Below, piece by piece: positions 1-12,571 of a stretch of DNA of 64,000 nt. This DNA is from Littorina saxatilis (Eukaryota; Mollusca; Gastropoda; Littorinimorpha; Littorinidae): assembly GCF_037325665.1 (NCBI RefSeq), contig NC_090252.1, positions 52,844,158 through 52,908,157 on the forward strand. Reading direction: 5' to 3'. The position numbers and the translations under genes were made by a program. Under the pieces are notes generated by a model. It was not told where the DNA came from. It worked only from the letters and a program-made list of their open reading frames with translations, and made no database searches. Position 1 is the stretch's first letter, and every line of letters begins with the position of its first letter.

Positions 1-841
1 ATCAAATCTGTTGACAATTCTTGTCAGTTTCCCTGTTTTGGACTAAAATCAAGTACACAGTTATGTTGTTATTCTGCTGTGCCGGTAAAGGCAGATAGTG
101 TGTGTTCTGGTCATGTTTTGGTATCGCTTAGGAAATGTTCTTTGTTCGAATGGGACAAGCAGACGAACTTTTGCACCCGTGTTCCAACGTTAAAAACTGT
201 ATGAAGTTCAGTTTTCTGGGGCAAAATAGTGTATGAAACCGCTGTATGTTCTTTAAATTGATGCGATGTGTGCATTTGGTTGCGTGTGATCTGTTTATAA
301 AATGAAATATTGTCAAAAACTAACCGTCGGATTGCAGTCTCTTGTCCAAGCAACTCAGTTCAGAAAATTTGGAAGGGGAACTACTCTTGTCGTACGAGAG
401 TTACTTGCCTTGGGAGTTTGCGTGCACTCATAAGAGATCTAAAGCGAGTTTCTCTGCACTGATCGTTAGATTTGGATTTAGAAAACAACCAAACTCATAG
501 ATTTTATATGGAGATTAATGTGTTCAAGCCTGTAGTTGCCAGTTTAAATGCAGTATGTTTGTATTGTTTGGTCTGGAGATGTATATTTTGTACATTGGAG
601 CGTTCGGAACTTTTCAATCGCTAAAGTAGTTCCCTCAAAGTCTAACTCATCAACCTGTGAGCTATCGAGGATTCAGGCCCGTTGTTGGATAAGTGATTTT
701 GGTTGTTGGGTAAGTTACCGAAAAATAACTAGCCCTACACCTTTACAGAGAGAAAGAAGCAGAGGGGGGGATAATGCCCTGTAAGCGGTTCCACACTGTT
801 GCTTTGTGTCTGTAGGAAGCTACACGGTGAAAATAGAGAAA
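1..841. other. Unassigned sequence
   Basis: I see no convincing exon, RNA gene or repeat boundary here. Short open stretches on both strands lack splice-phase support or recognisable motifs. The region may be intergenic, or an intron of the Ig gene that starts to be visible at 12572. Confidence 0.4.
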
Positions 842-1712
842 GACAAGTCGAGTAAGGCGAAAATACAACATTTAGTCAAGTAGCTGTCGAACTCACAGAA
901 TGAAACTGAACGCAATGCCATTTTTCAGCAAGACCGTATACTCGTAGCATCGTCAGTCCACCGCTCATGGCAAAGGCAGTGAAATTGACAAGAAGAGCGG
1001 GGTAGTAGTTGCGCTAAGAAGGATAGCACGCTTTTCTGTACCTCTCTTTGTTTTAACTTTCTGAGCGTGTTTTTAATCCAAACATATCATATCTATATGT
1101 TTTTGGAATCAGGAACCGACAAGGAATAAGATGAAAGTGTTTTTAAATTGATTTCGACAATTTAATTTTGATAGTAATTTGTATATGTTTAATTTTCAGA
1201 GCTTGTTTTTAATCCAAATATAACATATTTATATGTTTTTGGAATCAGAAAATAATGGAGAATAAGATAAACGTAAATTTGGATCGTTTTATAATTTTTT
1301 TTAATTTTTTTTTACAATTTTTTGATTTTTAATGACCAAAGTCATGAATTAATTTTTAAGCCACCAAGCTGAAATGCAATACCGAAGTCCGGGCTTTGTC
1401 GAAGATTACTTGACCAAAATTTCAACCAATTTGGTTGAAAAATGAGGGCGTGACAGTGCCGCCTCAACTTTCACGAAAAGCCGGCTATGACGTCATCAAA
1501 GACATTTATCAAAAAAATGAAAAAAAGTTCGGGGATTTCATACCCAGGAACTCTCATGTCAAATTTCATAAAGATCGGTCCAGTAGTTTAGTCTGAATCG
1601 CTCTACACACACACACACACAGACACACACACGCACATACACCACGACACTCGTCTCGATTCCCCCCTCTACGTTAAAACATTTAGTCAAAACTTGACTA
1701 AATGTAAAAAAC
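842..1712. mobile_element. Non-autonomous repeat with terminal palindrome (family A, copy 1)
   Basis: The stretch is closely matched by 31162-32082. Both begin with CAAGTC.CGTAAGGCGAAA followed by ACATTTAGTCAAG. Both end in a (CA)n run, then ACATTTAGTCAA and TTGACTAAATGT, which form a hairpin at the 3' end. The start motif is therefore an inverted repeat of the end. No coding capacity is seen. It is probably a MITE-like or microsatellite-carrying element; no superfamily could be assigned. Confidence 0.65.
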
Positions 1713-1984
1713 ACGATTCTTGACTTTGATGGGCTTTTTCTGCTCGTAAACACACATTCTTCTACTCATCACAGTATGCCCCATTATTGCGTTTAAAACA
1801 CCAATTAGATTTGTTTTGAATAAGAATTCAGTGACCTGTATCAATTAGGTAAATCATACTTAGTTTGACTTTTGCTAAACTAAGTAATTACACATTTGAT
1901 TGAATCAGTCAGACAGACGGAGACATAGAGAGACAGACAGAGGGCAAACAAAAATCTGAGAAAGAAACCCATTTAAACATGTTA

Positions 1985-2920
1985 GGGGAAGGGCTCCTAA
2001 TATGGACCGGCTCCTAATATGGACCACCTTCTGTTCTGACAAACTAACGGCGCTAGAGCGCTCAAAACAGTTTTATTTGCTGTATTCACCCTCTCTGGAT
2101 AACGTGCACATGTCAAAACAGTTGCAGAATCTCGAAACCGTTTGCCTTTTTCTCTTTTTTTCATTTTTGGCAGCATTCACTCTAAATTTGCCGCCTGAAA
2201 CGGACTCGTTTCTGTCCACAGCCAAAGCTTTTATCACACACAAATTGATATATATGACAGCTAAAACCGTATTTGTTATATTTTAGCAGTGTTGACCCCG
2301 AGTTTCTACTGCAAACAAAAAATAATAGCAAAATCTCAAAGTATGTGTGAGTCCCCTAATATGGGACCACCTTCAACAAATCAAAGAAAATAAAAGCTAA
2401 AGGCTATTTTCATTAATTCATTAAGAAGCTTGCTGCAAATAACCTATAACTAGCCCTCGAGATTTAAAAAAAAATGCAACAAAAAGTCTTCTTTTCGTGG
2501 AAGTTGATAATTTCACTTATTTTCACTCTGTTTTTGATAAGCTTCTTTAGTTTCCTGGTGTACTTCAAATAATGCTCTCATCAACCCGAAACAGATAAAT
2601 CTAGAGCATATTTTAATAGGCTGACTTGTACACTAAGTTGTATAATGTTATTTTGAAATATAGGAGGCTTTTTACAGTGATTCGTGAAGGCCGCTTCACT
2701 GGTCCATATTAGGCGCCCAGGCTCCTAATATGGACCCTTTGTGATTTTTTTCTGTATTTAATTTTTGCTGACTGTCTATCCAAGCTATTTCTCTCTTATT
2801 AGGCCTAACGGTTAACATAAGAGAGAAGGACTACCAAACACAAAATGAAACGTCTTCGCAAGAAAACAAGCTAGTTATCAGCATGAAACAAAAAGTGGTC
2901 CATATTAGGAGCCCTTCCCC
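1985..2920. mobile_element. TA-flanked TIR element built on CTCCTAATATGGACC motifs
   Basis: The ends are 24-bp perfect inverted repeats (GGGGAAGGGCTCCTAATA... at 1985-2008, complement at 2897-2920). Each is flanked by TA, which suggests Tc1/mariner-type integration. The CCTAATATGGACC motif recurs several times inside, including a palindrome near 2701-2736. No transposase is seen, so it is non-autonomous. Its right third recurs at 58376-58655. Confidence 0.75.
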
Positions 2921-3217
2921 TACCATGTTTGAAATAAAACATCTCAAGGTGAAGCCAACATTGATCACCTTTCAGTATGACGTCATGAGCGTGTTCCACA
3001 CTTGAAATGACGTGCTTTTATCATGTTGTCAGCTGCACGGAGCTTGGAAGTATAATTTCCACTCAACGATCCGAATTTGTTTAAAGGCATATGTACGCGC
3101 TCCCGTGTTTACAAAGTGTAGTTTGCCCATAATCGATGTCAAACGCACCATAAGACCATATAATGACGATATGTCACCATGCGCGGACCATAATACATGC
3201 ATTACAGCTTGTTCTAG

Positions 3218-4349
3218 TGTCACAGGTCAGTTTTCGTCAGCCTGTTTCTTTCTGCGTGCGCCTTCCAAAGGAAGTTTATGGAAGGAAAACACGCCGCCTT
3301 TTCGTATTAGCTAAAGAAACAGGTACTGCCTGGACTTTACTTTCCTTCACTCTTTCCCATGCTCTCGAAGTAGCGGAGAAAGGTCAACACAGGTTTATAC
3401 AATTTAATGCATGGATAGTGTTAATAAAATTCTTGCAATGCAGCACACATTAATCAGGTTAGTCTATATTTTTGCTAAATATCAGTATTGTACTAAATGT
3501 ATCACACACTGTTCAAGCTAGGTCATGTTACTTGTATCTCAGCACACTCTGATCACATGTCTATTGCTGCTGGATTTCAATTCTGTCACGGTAATCTAAC
3601 GTGACTCCGCTGCTGCAAACGTTCTTCATAATTTTCCCTTGGAGGACATCAAAACAAAAGGAATACACATAATGTTTATGAAGTTTTGACTTAGCTCGAT
3701 GTCATTGAAAAGGTACTCGAGATGACTTGTAGCACTTGACTGGTCTAGAAGACCGCGCTCCTGGTTTGAGTCATCACTCTTCTTCTCAAGACACCATCAT
3801 CAAGTTAATAGCAGAAGTAGTCTGGTTACATCTCTCTCCACAATTACGGCAACATGAGGAAGAGGAAGATGAATGAATCAATTGGACCGTGGGTTCCTGA
3901 AACAGATCAAAGGGCCATATGTGTTACCTACACAGCCTGTCTAAAAGACTTGGTTTGTTCATATTTTATTATCGTTCTCTCTATTACTGTGTTTCGGAAA
4001 ATGGGGATTTGGTAACAGCGCACATTCAAACGTACACAACTTGACAACAACACAATGTACATGACTGACACGATACACTCATCTCCGCCCAGATCCCGTG
4101 GAACGATTGTCGATGTAATAATCACAGTCACTTACCTTCAAAGAAGGGGAACGGCTTTTCCTCCAAGCGTTCTTCGCTCCATGGACTTGCGGAAAACGAC
4201 CCTCTCGTGAAACGATTTTAGTTTACGTCAGTACACTTGGATACGTCATATGAATACGTCACTTGGCTACGTCGTGTAATGCGCGAGTAGTCTCGGTTGC
4301 CTATTCTATTCTTGACAGGTTCGCGCTTCAGAATAATAATTCATGACAG
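3218..4349 (-). repeat. 3' LTR of element 1
   Basis: It starts TGTCACAGG and ends TTCATGACA on the + strand, and matches 9002-10132 at about 99.6% by eye. A purine-rich tract (AAGAAAGGGGC in element sense) lies immediately before it, as expected for second-strand priming. Confidence 0.9.
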
Positions 4350-4401
4350 CCCCTTTCTTGAGAATGAATTTCCCAAATTTAGTCACTATATGAAGCGCGA
4401 C

Positions 4402-7400
4402 TTAAATAATCTGCTCCATGGTTGTCACAACCCGGTATTTCTTACCTCCTTTCTTCTTCACAAAAACGATTGGAGCATTGTACGGTGAGTTTGCCGGTTC
4501 AATGACCCCGAGCTTCAACATCTCGTCGATCTCGTCTTCGACCGTTTTCACCATCGCATGAGGTACGAGTCTCGGTCGAACAAACACAGGTTTCTTCTCT
4601 GTAAGTTCGATTCTGCACTTCTCCAAGTTGGTAGTAATCGGTACATCAGTCAGATTCTTGGAGAATGCACTACAGATCGCTTTCGCCTCTTTTGTTCTTT
4701 CTCTACTCAATTCTTTACAGAAGTTCACGCTTGTGACATCTTCTGTACGAGTAGTTTCCAGCAGAGGAATCATCTTCTGAGTGTCTATTCGGAAGATATC
4801 ATCGTTCATCGTATCATCTTCCTCGATGACTACGGCGATGTGTTCTTCTGCTTCTTCTTTTTTTTCTTCTTCAGGTGTAACGACAGCAACATCACGCGTG
4901 ACGATGTCACGTTCCTGATATTCTTTCATCAGGTTGATGTGGAACACCTTTTGTTTCGTCCCGACTTTGACTCTGTAGTCAAACTGGTTGACTTTCTCAG
5001 TCACTACGTATGGGCCGCGCCAAGTCAACTCTAGTTTGTTGTGTTTCACGGGAAGCAGAAGTAGCACTTTCTTGCCGACTTCGATCGACCTGAGCGCAGT
5101 CTTCCGGTTGAAATACCGGGCTTGCTTCTGTGATGACTTAGCTAGGTTTTCTTTGGCAATCTCACACGTTTCTTCAATCCTGTTTCTGAGGTCGACAACG
5201 TATTCTGCCGTTGTCTTCTGTTCACCTTCGACCGATTCATCAGTCCATGCACGTCGCAGAACCTGCATGGGACCTCTGATGGTCTTGCCATACAGCATTT
5301 CAAAGGGTGAGAAACCAAGACTGTCTTGAGGTGCTTCGCGGTAAGCAAAAAGCAGTGCTGGGATGAATGTATCCCACAACACTGGCTGTTCTATTGCCAA
5401 CTTCCTGAGCATGCTTTTGAGCGTTCCATTAAATCGCTCTACTAATCCATTGGCTTGAGGATGGAAAGGTGTGGTCATTTTGTGCTTGATGCTCAGAAAC
5501 TGGTTCACTTCCTTCATGAGATTGGACGTGAACTGGGTTCCTTGATCGGTGATCACTTCGTCTGGAATTCCCAGTCTCGTCCACATCTCAAATAGTGCTT
5601 CCGCCACTGTGTCAGCACGAATATCCTTCAGCGCAACAGCTTCAGGATATCTTGTGGCGTAGTCCACCATAGTCAGAATGTATTGTTTTTTGCTTTCCGA
5701 CATTGGCTTTATTGGACCAATGATGTCAACAGCGACCCTCTTGAACACGGGATTGATGGTAGGCATCTGTCCCAACGGTGCTTTCTTGGTTCTGCCTTTC
5801 GGCGCTGTTCTTTGGCATGTGTCACACGAGAGACAGTAACGTTTTATGTCTCCGACAAAACCTGGCCACCAGAACTCACACCGGATTCTATCAGTGGTTT
5901 TCTTTTGCCCGAGATGACCTGCCATCGGGTGGTCGTGTCCAAAAGAAAGAACTTTGGTTCTCATTTCTTTGGGAACAACGACTTTACTAGATTCACTCCC
6001 GGTTTTGTCGAGTGTTGTCCTGTACAAGATTTCTTTCTTGTAGACATACCTCACACCGTGGAATGACTCTCCTGAAACAGCCATCTGGCGTACTTTTGCC
6101 AGTGTTTCATCATCATTCTGAGCCTTCTTGAGATCTTGCGGGGAATACATCTTGTGTGTATTTCTGTCATCATGCCTAGTTCCCGGCACAGGTTTCTCAT
6201 TCCGTTTTTTTTTTCTCTTCTCTTGCTTCCGTGTACTGACCGCCGCGTTGGTCTCACCTTGATACCAACTCGGGTCACGTACTGGAAACAAAGGGGTCTT
6301 CCTCTTGTTCTGGCCTACACCATACCATTTACCTATGAGGACAGGATAAATGGGATCATCGAGTATGACCACTTCGGTTTTGGCATCAAAATACGGACAG
6401 TCAATGTGGGCCACAGCCGTGGGACACAATTTCCGTGTTTTCTTCTCTGCGAGCGTAGTTTCTTTTTTCTTTGCCAAGTACCTTTCTTCAGGTATAAGGT
6501 CGGCCCTGACCATAATACCTGAGCACCCGGAATCGCGTAATGCTTTTACGATTCGGCCGTCTAATTTGATGAACACTTCCTCTTTGAAATCCTTCTTTTT
6601 GCACGACTTGCACAGCTTGTCAAGATGTACGGGGATTTCTTGTCCATCAAATTCATTTCGAACATGAACTGCGTGAACGCTTTCTCCCTTATTGGGACAA
6701 AATCGCGACAGGTGCCCTTTGCCCTTGCAAAAAAAACAACAGCCTGTGGCTTTCAGTCTTTGTTTTTCATCATCGCTCAGGTATTTATGTTCTTTCTGTG
6801 ACGATTTCTCTTTCGCGTCACTTTCGACGACATTCGAACTTTTCGTGTTCGAAAACGCGCTGCCGCTAGAATGGTTTTGGTGAGATTGCCGTGGCCTGAT
6901 GTTCGAACGTGATTGTTCGTACTCCGTGGCAATTTCGCCCATTTCTTTCGCAGACTTCGGTTTCCGATCAAGTACGTGCAACATCACTTCGGCAGGGAAG
7001 GTGTTCTCTAATTGTTCTCTGAGAACTAGATCCTTCAGATCTGCCACATGTTCATCGCACTTGGCTAACTCGATCCATTTATCGAGGATGCGCTCAAGTT
7101 TGGTGACATGTTCTTTGTACGTGTCAGATGGGTTTCGCTTCAGCTGACGGAATTTCTTCCGATATTGATCTGCTGTCAGTTGAAATCCATCATACAACGC
7201 ATTCTTCAAAGTGTTGTAGTTGCGCGCGTCTTCGAAACTGAGTTTTGCATAAATGGTTCTCGCCTTTCCTTTCAGGAAATACACCATTCTCGTAGCTTTG
7301 CGTTCGTCGTCGAGATGACAGTCGGTTGCATAATGTTCAAATTGTGCAAACCAACTCTCGATGTCGTCTTTGTCATCAAGAAAAGGGATTTTTGGGATAA

Positions 7401-7995
7401 AGTCGTCATCCCCACGACGCCTCGACGCGTTATTGTTGGCGTTGTCTCGGCGTGCTTCCGTTTGTATCCTCAACTGTTCTAGCTGAAACGCGCGATCGGC
7501 TTCTCGTTCACGTGCGCGTTCGAGAACTTCACGTTCACGTTCACGTTCCTCTCGTGCGCGTTCTTCACGTTCACGTTCGCGTTCGTGAACTTCACGTTCA
7601 CGTTCACGTTCCTCTCGTGCGCGTTCTTCACGTTCACGTTCGCGTTCGTGAGCTTCTCGTTCCTCTCGTGCGCGTTCTTCAGCTACAAACTCACGCAAGT
7701 CTTTGCCTTCGAGTCCTAACTCTCGTCCTATCGCCAAAAGTTCGCGAGTCCACTCTAATCCGGATTTTTCAGGGTGGATCGGACCTGCACGTTCATTACT
7801 CGCAGCGGATACATAAGTCGTTACACGCGCGCCTAACGTCTGAGAATCATTATCGCTCGATTCTCCTTGGGTGTTGACATATGTGTCACCACCTTCAACA
7901 TCTGAGACTACTGCCTCGGCCGTATTCTGGTTCTGCGGGTCAGCGTTCATTCTTGCTATATGCGCCCTAGTACTCGGGTGTTTGGATGTTTGCAT
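4402..7995 (-). pseudogene. Gag-protease-integrase frame of LTR element 1
   Basis: This 1197-residue open frame begins with acidic sequence and a long E/R-rich predicted coiled coil (about residues 100-170, EREREERAREER type). Next come a capsid region with a SCAN-like segment (LKDLVLREQLENTFPAEV), a CCHC knuckle (CFFCKGKGHLSRFC), a protease motif (LRDSG), an HHCC integrase zinc finger, a DDE core (VAVDIIGPI, TDQGTQFT, NGLVERFNGTLK) and a GPY/F module (WRGPYVVTEKV). The frame closes soon after the first reverse transcriptase residues (GVIEPANSPY). The family normally encodes the full enzyme and RNase H, so this copy is broken. Confidence 0.85.
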
Positions 7996-8976
7996 ATCCT
8001 TTACGTTAACTCACACACAGATATTCACTGAATCAAACTGCAAATACGTGATGCTCGGTTGAAAAACCGATTTGACTAAACTGCTTTTCACACACTATTT
8101 ACTAGAGAGAGAAAACTCCCCCACTATAGAATGAAGTGTTACTTTAGTGAAGCTCACTTTGCTACTTGAATTCATGAACGTTCAACGTTACCTCAGTAAA
8201 CGCTACGTGTCCCAATGACACGATTTCTCTGAACCATTCTAATATCCTTTTACAACCACGGATACCTAACACTAGAATTTATGGTTCTTCTGGTATATGC
8301 CAAACAATATACCGTTCTATCGAGTGAACTTCATTTTAATATCTCATCGGCGCTCCATCAACGTGGACCTTTCGCCTATATTAATATCAACTCGATTCTA
8401 TCGCACAGTAAGTCGAAATAAGATTCTTCAATTATCTACTGCTGTATAGACAATAATCTAATTTTCCTAACCCTTACTCTTGGCGTTGTGAAGTGTGACT
8501 GTCTGCAGAATCAACTTCACTTCCACGGTCCTTCTGGACGAAGATGAGTGCTATCCCTCGTATATAACCCAATTCGCCCACCAACCTCCCACGGCGACCA
8601 ACAATATTATAATTTTGTCGACTAAGGGACACAGGATGGCCTGACAGGGTGTTAGTCCACTGTCTTCTGTTATAGCCTTTTGTTTAGCACAGCCAAATAG
8701 GGGGAACTAAACTACTATAACATTAGTGCTTTACGTGAATTATTATAGTGACGTCAAAGCCTTGCGTCACTCTTCATTTGGATTATTCCCGTGTGCTGAA
8801 GCACACACGTCAGACTCTGTTATCGTTAAATGATGAACTAACTATAAACATGAATAAATACAAAAGTTGATTTATACGATGATGAACATGAACGGACGAA
8901 CACACAAACGAAAAACGAATAGGGAATTTGTTTGAAGAAAATTTGTTTGGGGAAGCCAAATTGAAATTACGAGTTA

Positions 8977-8999
8977 CAAAATCCCGGACGAAGCCCCCA
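8977..8999 (-). other. Primer-binding site, tRNA-Pro-like
   Basis: Directly inside the 5' LTR, the minus strand reads TGGGGGCTTCGTCCGGGATT. This is complementary to the usual metazoan tRNA-Pro 3' end (ATCCCGGACGAGCCC plus CCA) apart from one extra base. Confidence 0.65.
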
Positions 9000-9001
9000 T
9001 A

Positions 9002-10132
9002 TGTCACAGGTCAGTTTTCGTCAGCCTGTTTCTTTCTGCGTGCGCCTTCCAAAGGAAGTTTATGGAAGGAAAACACGCCGCCTTTTCGTATTAGCTAAAG
9101 AAACAGGTACTGCCTGGACTTTACTTTCCTTCACTCTTTCCCATGCTCTCGAAGTAGCGGAGAAAGGTCAACACAGGTTTATACAATTTAATGCATGGAT
9201 AGTGTTAATAAAATTCTTGCAATGCAGCACACATTAATCAGGTTAGTCTATATTTTTGCTAAATATCAGTATCGTACTAAATGTATCACACACTGTTCAA
9301 GCTAGGTCATGTTACTTGCATCTCAGCACACTCTGATCACATGTCTATTGCTGCTGGATTTCAATTCTGTCACGGTAATCTAACGTGACTCCGCTGCTGC
9401 AAACGTTCTTCATAATTTTCCCTTGGAGGACATCAAAACAAAAGGAATACACATAATGTTTATGAAGTTTTGACTTAGCTCGATGTCATTGAAAAGGTAC
9501 TCGAGATGACTTGTAGCACTTGACTGGTCTAGAAGACCGCGCTCCTGGTTTAGGTCATCACTCTTCTTCTCAAGACACCATCATCAAGTTAATAGCAGAA
9601 GTAGTCTGGTTACATCTCTCTCCACAATTACGGCAACATGAGGAAGAGGAAGATGAATGAATCAATTGGACCGTGGGTTCCTGAAACAGATCAAAGGGCC
9701 ATATGTGTTACCTACACAGCCTGTCTAAAAGACTTGGTTTGTTCATATTTTATTATCGTTCTCTCTATTACTGTGTTTCGGAAAATGGGGATTTGGTAAC
9801 AGCGCACATTCAAACGTACACAACTTGACAACAACACAATGTACATGACTGACACGATACACTCATCTCCGCCCAGATCCCGTGGAACGATTGTCGATGT
9901 AATAATCACAGTCACTTACCTTCAAAGAAGGGGAACGGCTTTTCCTCCAAGCGTTCTTCGCTCCATGGACTTGCGGAAAACGACCCTCTCGTGAAACGAT
10001 TTTAGTTTACGTCAGTACACTTGGATACGTCATATGAATACGTCACTTGGCTACGTCGTGTAATGCGCGAGTAGTCTCGGTTGCCTATTCTATTCTTGAC
10101 AGGTTCGCGCTTCAGAATAATAATTCATGACA
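9002..10132 (-). repeat. 5' LTR of element 1
   Basis: It is the partner of 3218-4349, with the same termini, and is followed on its right by the TCTAG target duplication. As the upstream LTR in element sense it would carry the promoter; no TATA box was pinned down. Confidence 0.9.
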
Positions 10133-10379
10133 TCTAGCCTCTGAAAAAGTGAGGATGTCAACAAAGCCGCGGTGTTAGCTCCCTTGCATCAACGTTACAT
10201 GTGTTGCCAAATCTATAAATAGGACGATCCAGATCAAAATGAAAATTAACATATCTCAACATTGAAGGGGTCCTAGACCACAATATTTTGCAGGGAACTT
10301 AATTTAGCATGTCTCCAGCTGTTGGTAAAGCAATTAGCGTGTATAGTCATCGAGTACATATGCCTTTAAGCTTGAGGAT

Positions 10380-10930
10380 ATTGTTAACGTCAAACACCAT
10401 GAAACTATATATTTTTGGAATCAGAAAAGGATAAAGAATAGACTGAAGTTAATTTTAAGTGCATTTTCCATAAATAACTATAGTGGTTATTTATGTTTTT
10501 TTATTTTTTTATTTGTAAGCATAATTTTCAATACAATACAATAAAACTATATAGTTTTAGATAAAGGCCGCAATAGGGAATACACCAATATGAGATTTCT
10601 GTTTCAAATATTAGTTTTTACAAAATTAAAAAAATTGCATATTTTGAACGAACATTGTAATAACAAAAATGTAAGGTACCAAGCTGAAATACAATCCCAT
10701 AATCCGGCATAGATCTAAGATTGTGTGATAAGAATTTCGATCAAATTGATGAAAAACTGTTAACTGTGAAAGTTCTGCCTCAACTTTTTGGCAAACGGGA
10801 AAATATGACGTCATCAAACTGTCCTATCAATAAACGGATAAACCCTCCATGAGAAAATCCCCTAAAAAATATCCATATCAAATTTCATGAAGATCCACTC
10901 AGTAGTTTTTTTTTAGATATGATCTAAACA
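10380..10930. repeat. Diverged relative of family A
   Basis: Blocks shared with 842-1712 occur in the same order: TTTTTGGAATCAGAAAA, CCAAGCTGAAAT.CAAT, TATGACGTCATCAAA, and TCAAATTTCATGAAGATC followed by CAGTAGTTT. Divergence is far greater than between the other two copies and the terminal palindrome is not seen. It reads as an older copy or a related subfamily. Confidence 0.5.
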
Positions 10931-11201
10931 ATCTCATGCCCATAACACTGTGAAAGGAAACTCATGTGGACGTGTTCTGCCGATACTATAATGTTTTGCG
11001 AGAATGCCATCTATCTCTTTGTCGCAAAGACCGTGTGACACAAAAGGTCTGAGCGGAAGACAAATCTGCTGAGTGCAATTACGTTTCAGAAGATAGTTGG
11101 TTAAAACAGTGTATCACTCAGGGACCCACAGGAACACTATAACTTTATCATTCAGGCCTCATTTGCTTTCTTTGGTCATGTATGAAAGTACTGACCTTGG
11201 T

Positions 11202-11706
11202 TTAAAGGCACAGTGCAGCTCACATCCTTCGTTTTGCGTTTTTGTTGCAGCTGAGTGCATTTACAGTTCTAAAATCCCCTATGGTAGTAAAACAAACCCA
11301 AAACTACCCAACGACGACATCTGTGAAGCTCGACAGTTTCTTGTTCACGCTCGTGCATACATTAACCTAGTTATTACGTGGTGTTTGGTCGGAGTTCGAT
11401 TGAACTGAGTGATTCCGGCCTCCATTTTGTTTTACACAAACTCATGATAATGTCTGACATAGTTTGCTAGTGACTGTCTTTTTGTGCTTGATGTGGTGAT
11501 CTACCTGATCTAAATTTAGATCCAAAAATAGGTCAAGACCAGCCGGGTCCGAGTACGAAATTAATTCGTAAAAAAATCGCAGTTCTTGACTCTTTGGGTG
11601 CAAGTCAATGACACGTGGTAGTTCTTCTAACGGATACCTGCCTGAGGTATGACTAAAAGCCCCAGGGGCTCCGTGCACCTGGATTTGACAAGTTCAGTAC
11701 CTTTAA
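11202..11706. repeat. Possible TTAA-flanked MITE
   Basis: TTAAAGGCACAGTGCAG at the left and AGTTCAGTACCTTTAA at the right are both bounded by TTAA and have weakly inverted ends (AGG.AC.G). No second copy is present in the window to confirm the boundaries. Confidence 0.3.
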
Positions 11707-12139
11707 AAAAGTGACCTGCCGCTGTGCAACAAACTGGTCGCCATTTTCCGCCGTATTTTGTAAATAAAACGTATTTACGACCCGCACATACAAAACGATG
11801 CTGTTGGTTCTGTTTATTTCCTTTTTGTTTGTTTCATGCTTAACAGTTTAGTATGCTTTGTTTTCTTCTCAATTCAATGGATGGCCATAAAATAAGCATT
11901 TAAATGTGAAGATGTTAATATTACCCATGATCTGAGCCGTTCACATATATGATAGTTGGCCATTGCTAGAGGAGCGATAACAGAAGAGGCCTATCAAGAG
12001 ACTGACCAGTCACAATTTCAGGTGACCAAATCCAGACCATAGTTGACCAATAAAATAGAAGAGCGATAAAAGAAGAGGTCAATTTAAACATTGGTCAACA
12101 TTTCGGGTTACGCTATGCCATAGTTAACCCGTCGTTGTT

Positions 12140-12310
12140 GTTGTACTGGAGGATGAGAGGTTAATTCCATTATAGTGGATAATACGCCGGCATCCTAAGC
12201 GGAAGGTTGTGGGTTTGAATCCCGGCCGCGCCTGGTGTGTTAAGGGTGGAGATTTTTCCAAACTCCCAGCACAACGTATGCTGACCTGTTAGTGTCTAAT
12301 CCCCCTTCGT
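12140..12310 (+). repeat. tRNA-derived SINE fragment
   Basis: A B-box-like GGGTTTGAATCCCGG is followed by a non-tRNA body (GGGTGGAGATTTTTCCAAAC) ending near TTTACACGCAAACG. The arrangement is that of a SINE head and body. No clear A box or target duplication is seen, so it is probably partial. Confidence 0.45.
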
Positions 12311-12571
12311 GTTTACACGCAAACGAACGACAAAATGCGCGCGGAAAAGATCCATCTGTAATCCATGTCAGAGTTCGTTGGGTTATAGAAACACGACATT
12401 ACCATGCTCGCATCCTCCAAAAGCGGCGTATGGCTGCCTAAATGGCGGGGTAAAAACGGTCATACACATAAAAACCCTATCGTGCAAAAAACATGAGTGT
12501 ACGAGGGAAATCAGCCAATGAACGCAGAAGAAGAAAGAATAGTTCCGTCTATAGCGTGTTTGTCATTTCAG

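Larger units (their letters stand above)
3218..10132 (-). mobile_element. Gmr1-like Ty3/gypsy LTR element 1 (broken, recent)
   Basis: Two near-identical LTRs of about 1.13 kb (TGTCA...TGACA) bound the element, and TCTAG is duplicated at 3213-3217 and 10133-10137. Parts in element order are the 5' LTR (9002-10132), a primer-binding site like the tRNA-Pro 3' end, gag with zinc knuckle, protease, integrase, the start of reverse transcriptase, a purine tract and the 3' LTR (3218-4349). Integrase lies before reverse transcriptase. The element is broken. I counted only about four LTR differences, so the insertion is young. It sits inside a MITE. Confidence 0.9.
3081..10369. mobile_element. 361-bp MITE split by an LTR element (3085-3217 and 10138-10365)
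   Basis: The left end is TTAA followed by AGGCATATGTAC; the right end is GTACATATGCCT followed by TTAA. With the LTR element at 3218-10132 and its target duplication removed, the two parts total about 361 bp. They align to the uninterrupted 360-bp copy at 61262-61621. It has no coding capacity. TTAA flanks recall piggyBac-type insertion, but the terminal bases are not typical of that group. Confidence 0.8.

Noticed and set aside
2002-2286. 94-codon frame in the CTCCTAATATGGACC element
   Set aside because: No transposase motif. Its start lies in the TIR repeats.
7452-7877. Arg/Val/His-rich + strand frame
   Set aside because: It is the complement of the E/R-rich coiled-coil coding repeat of LTR element 1.
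3218-10132. Copia superfamily assignment from pol order
   Set aside because: Integrase GPY/F module, HHCC spacing and reverse transcriptase motifs are gypsy-like. The order alone is explained by the Gmr1 clade.
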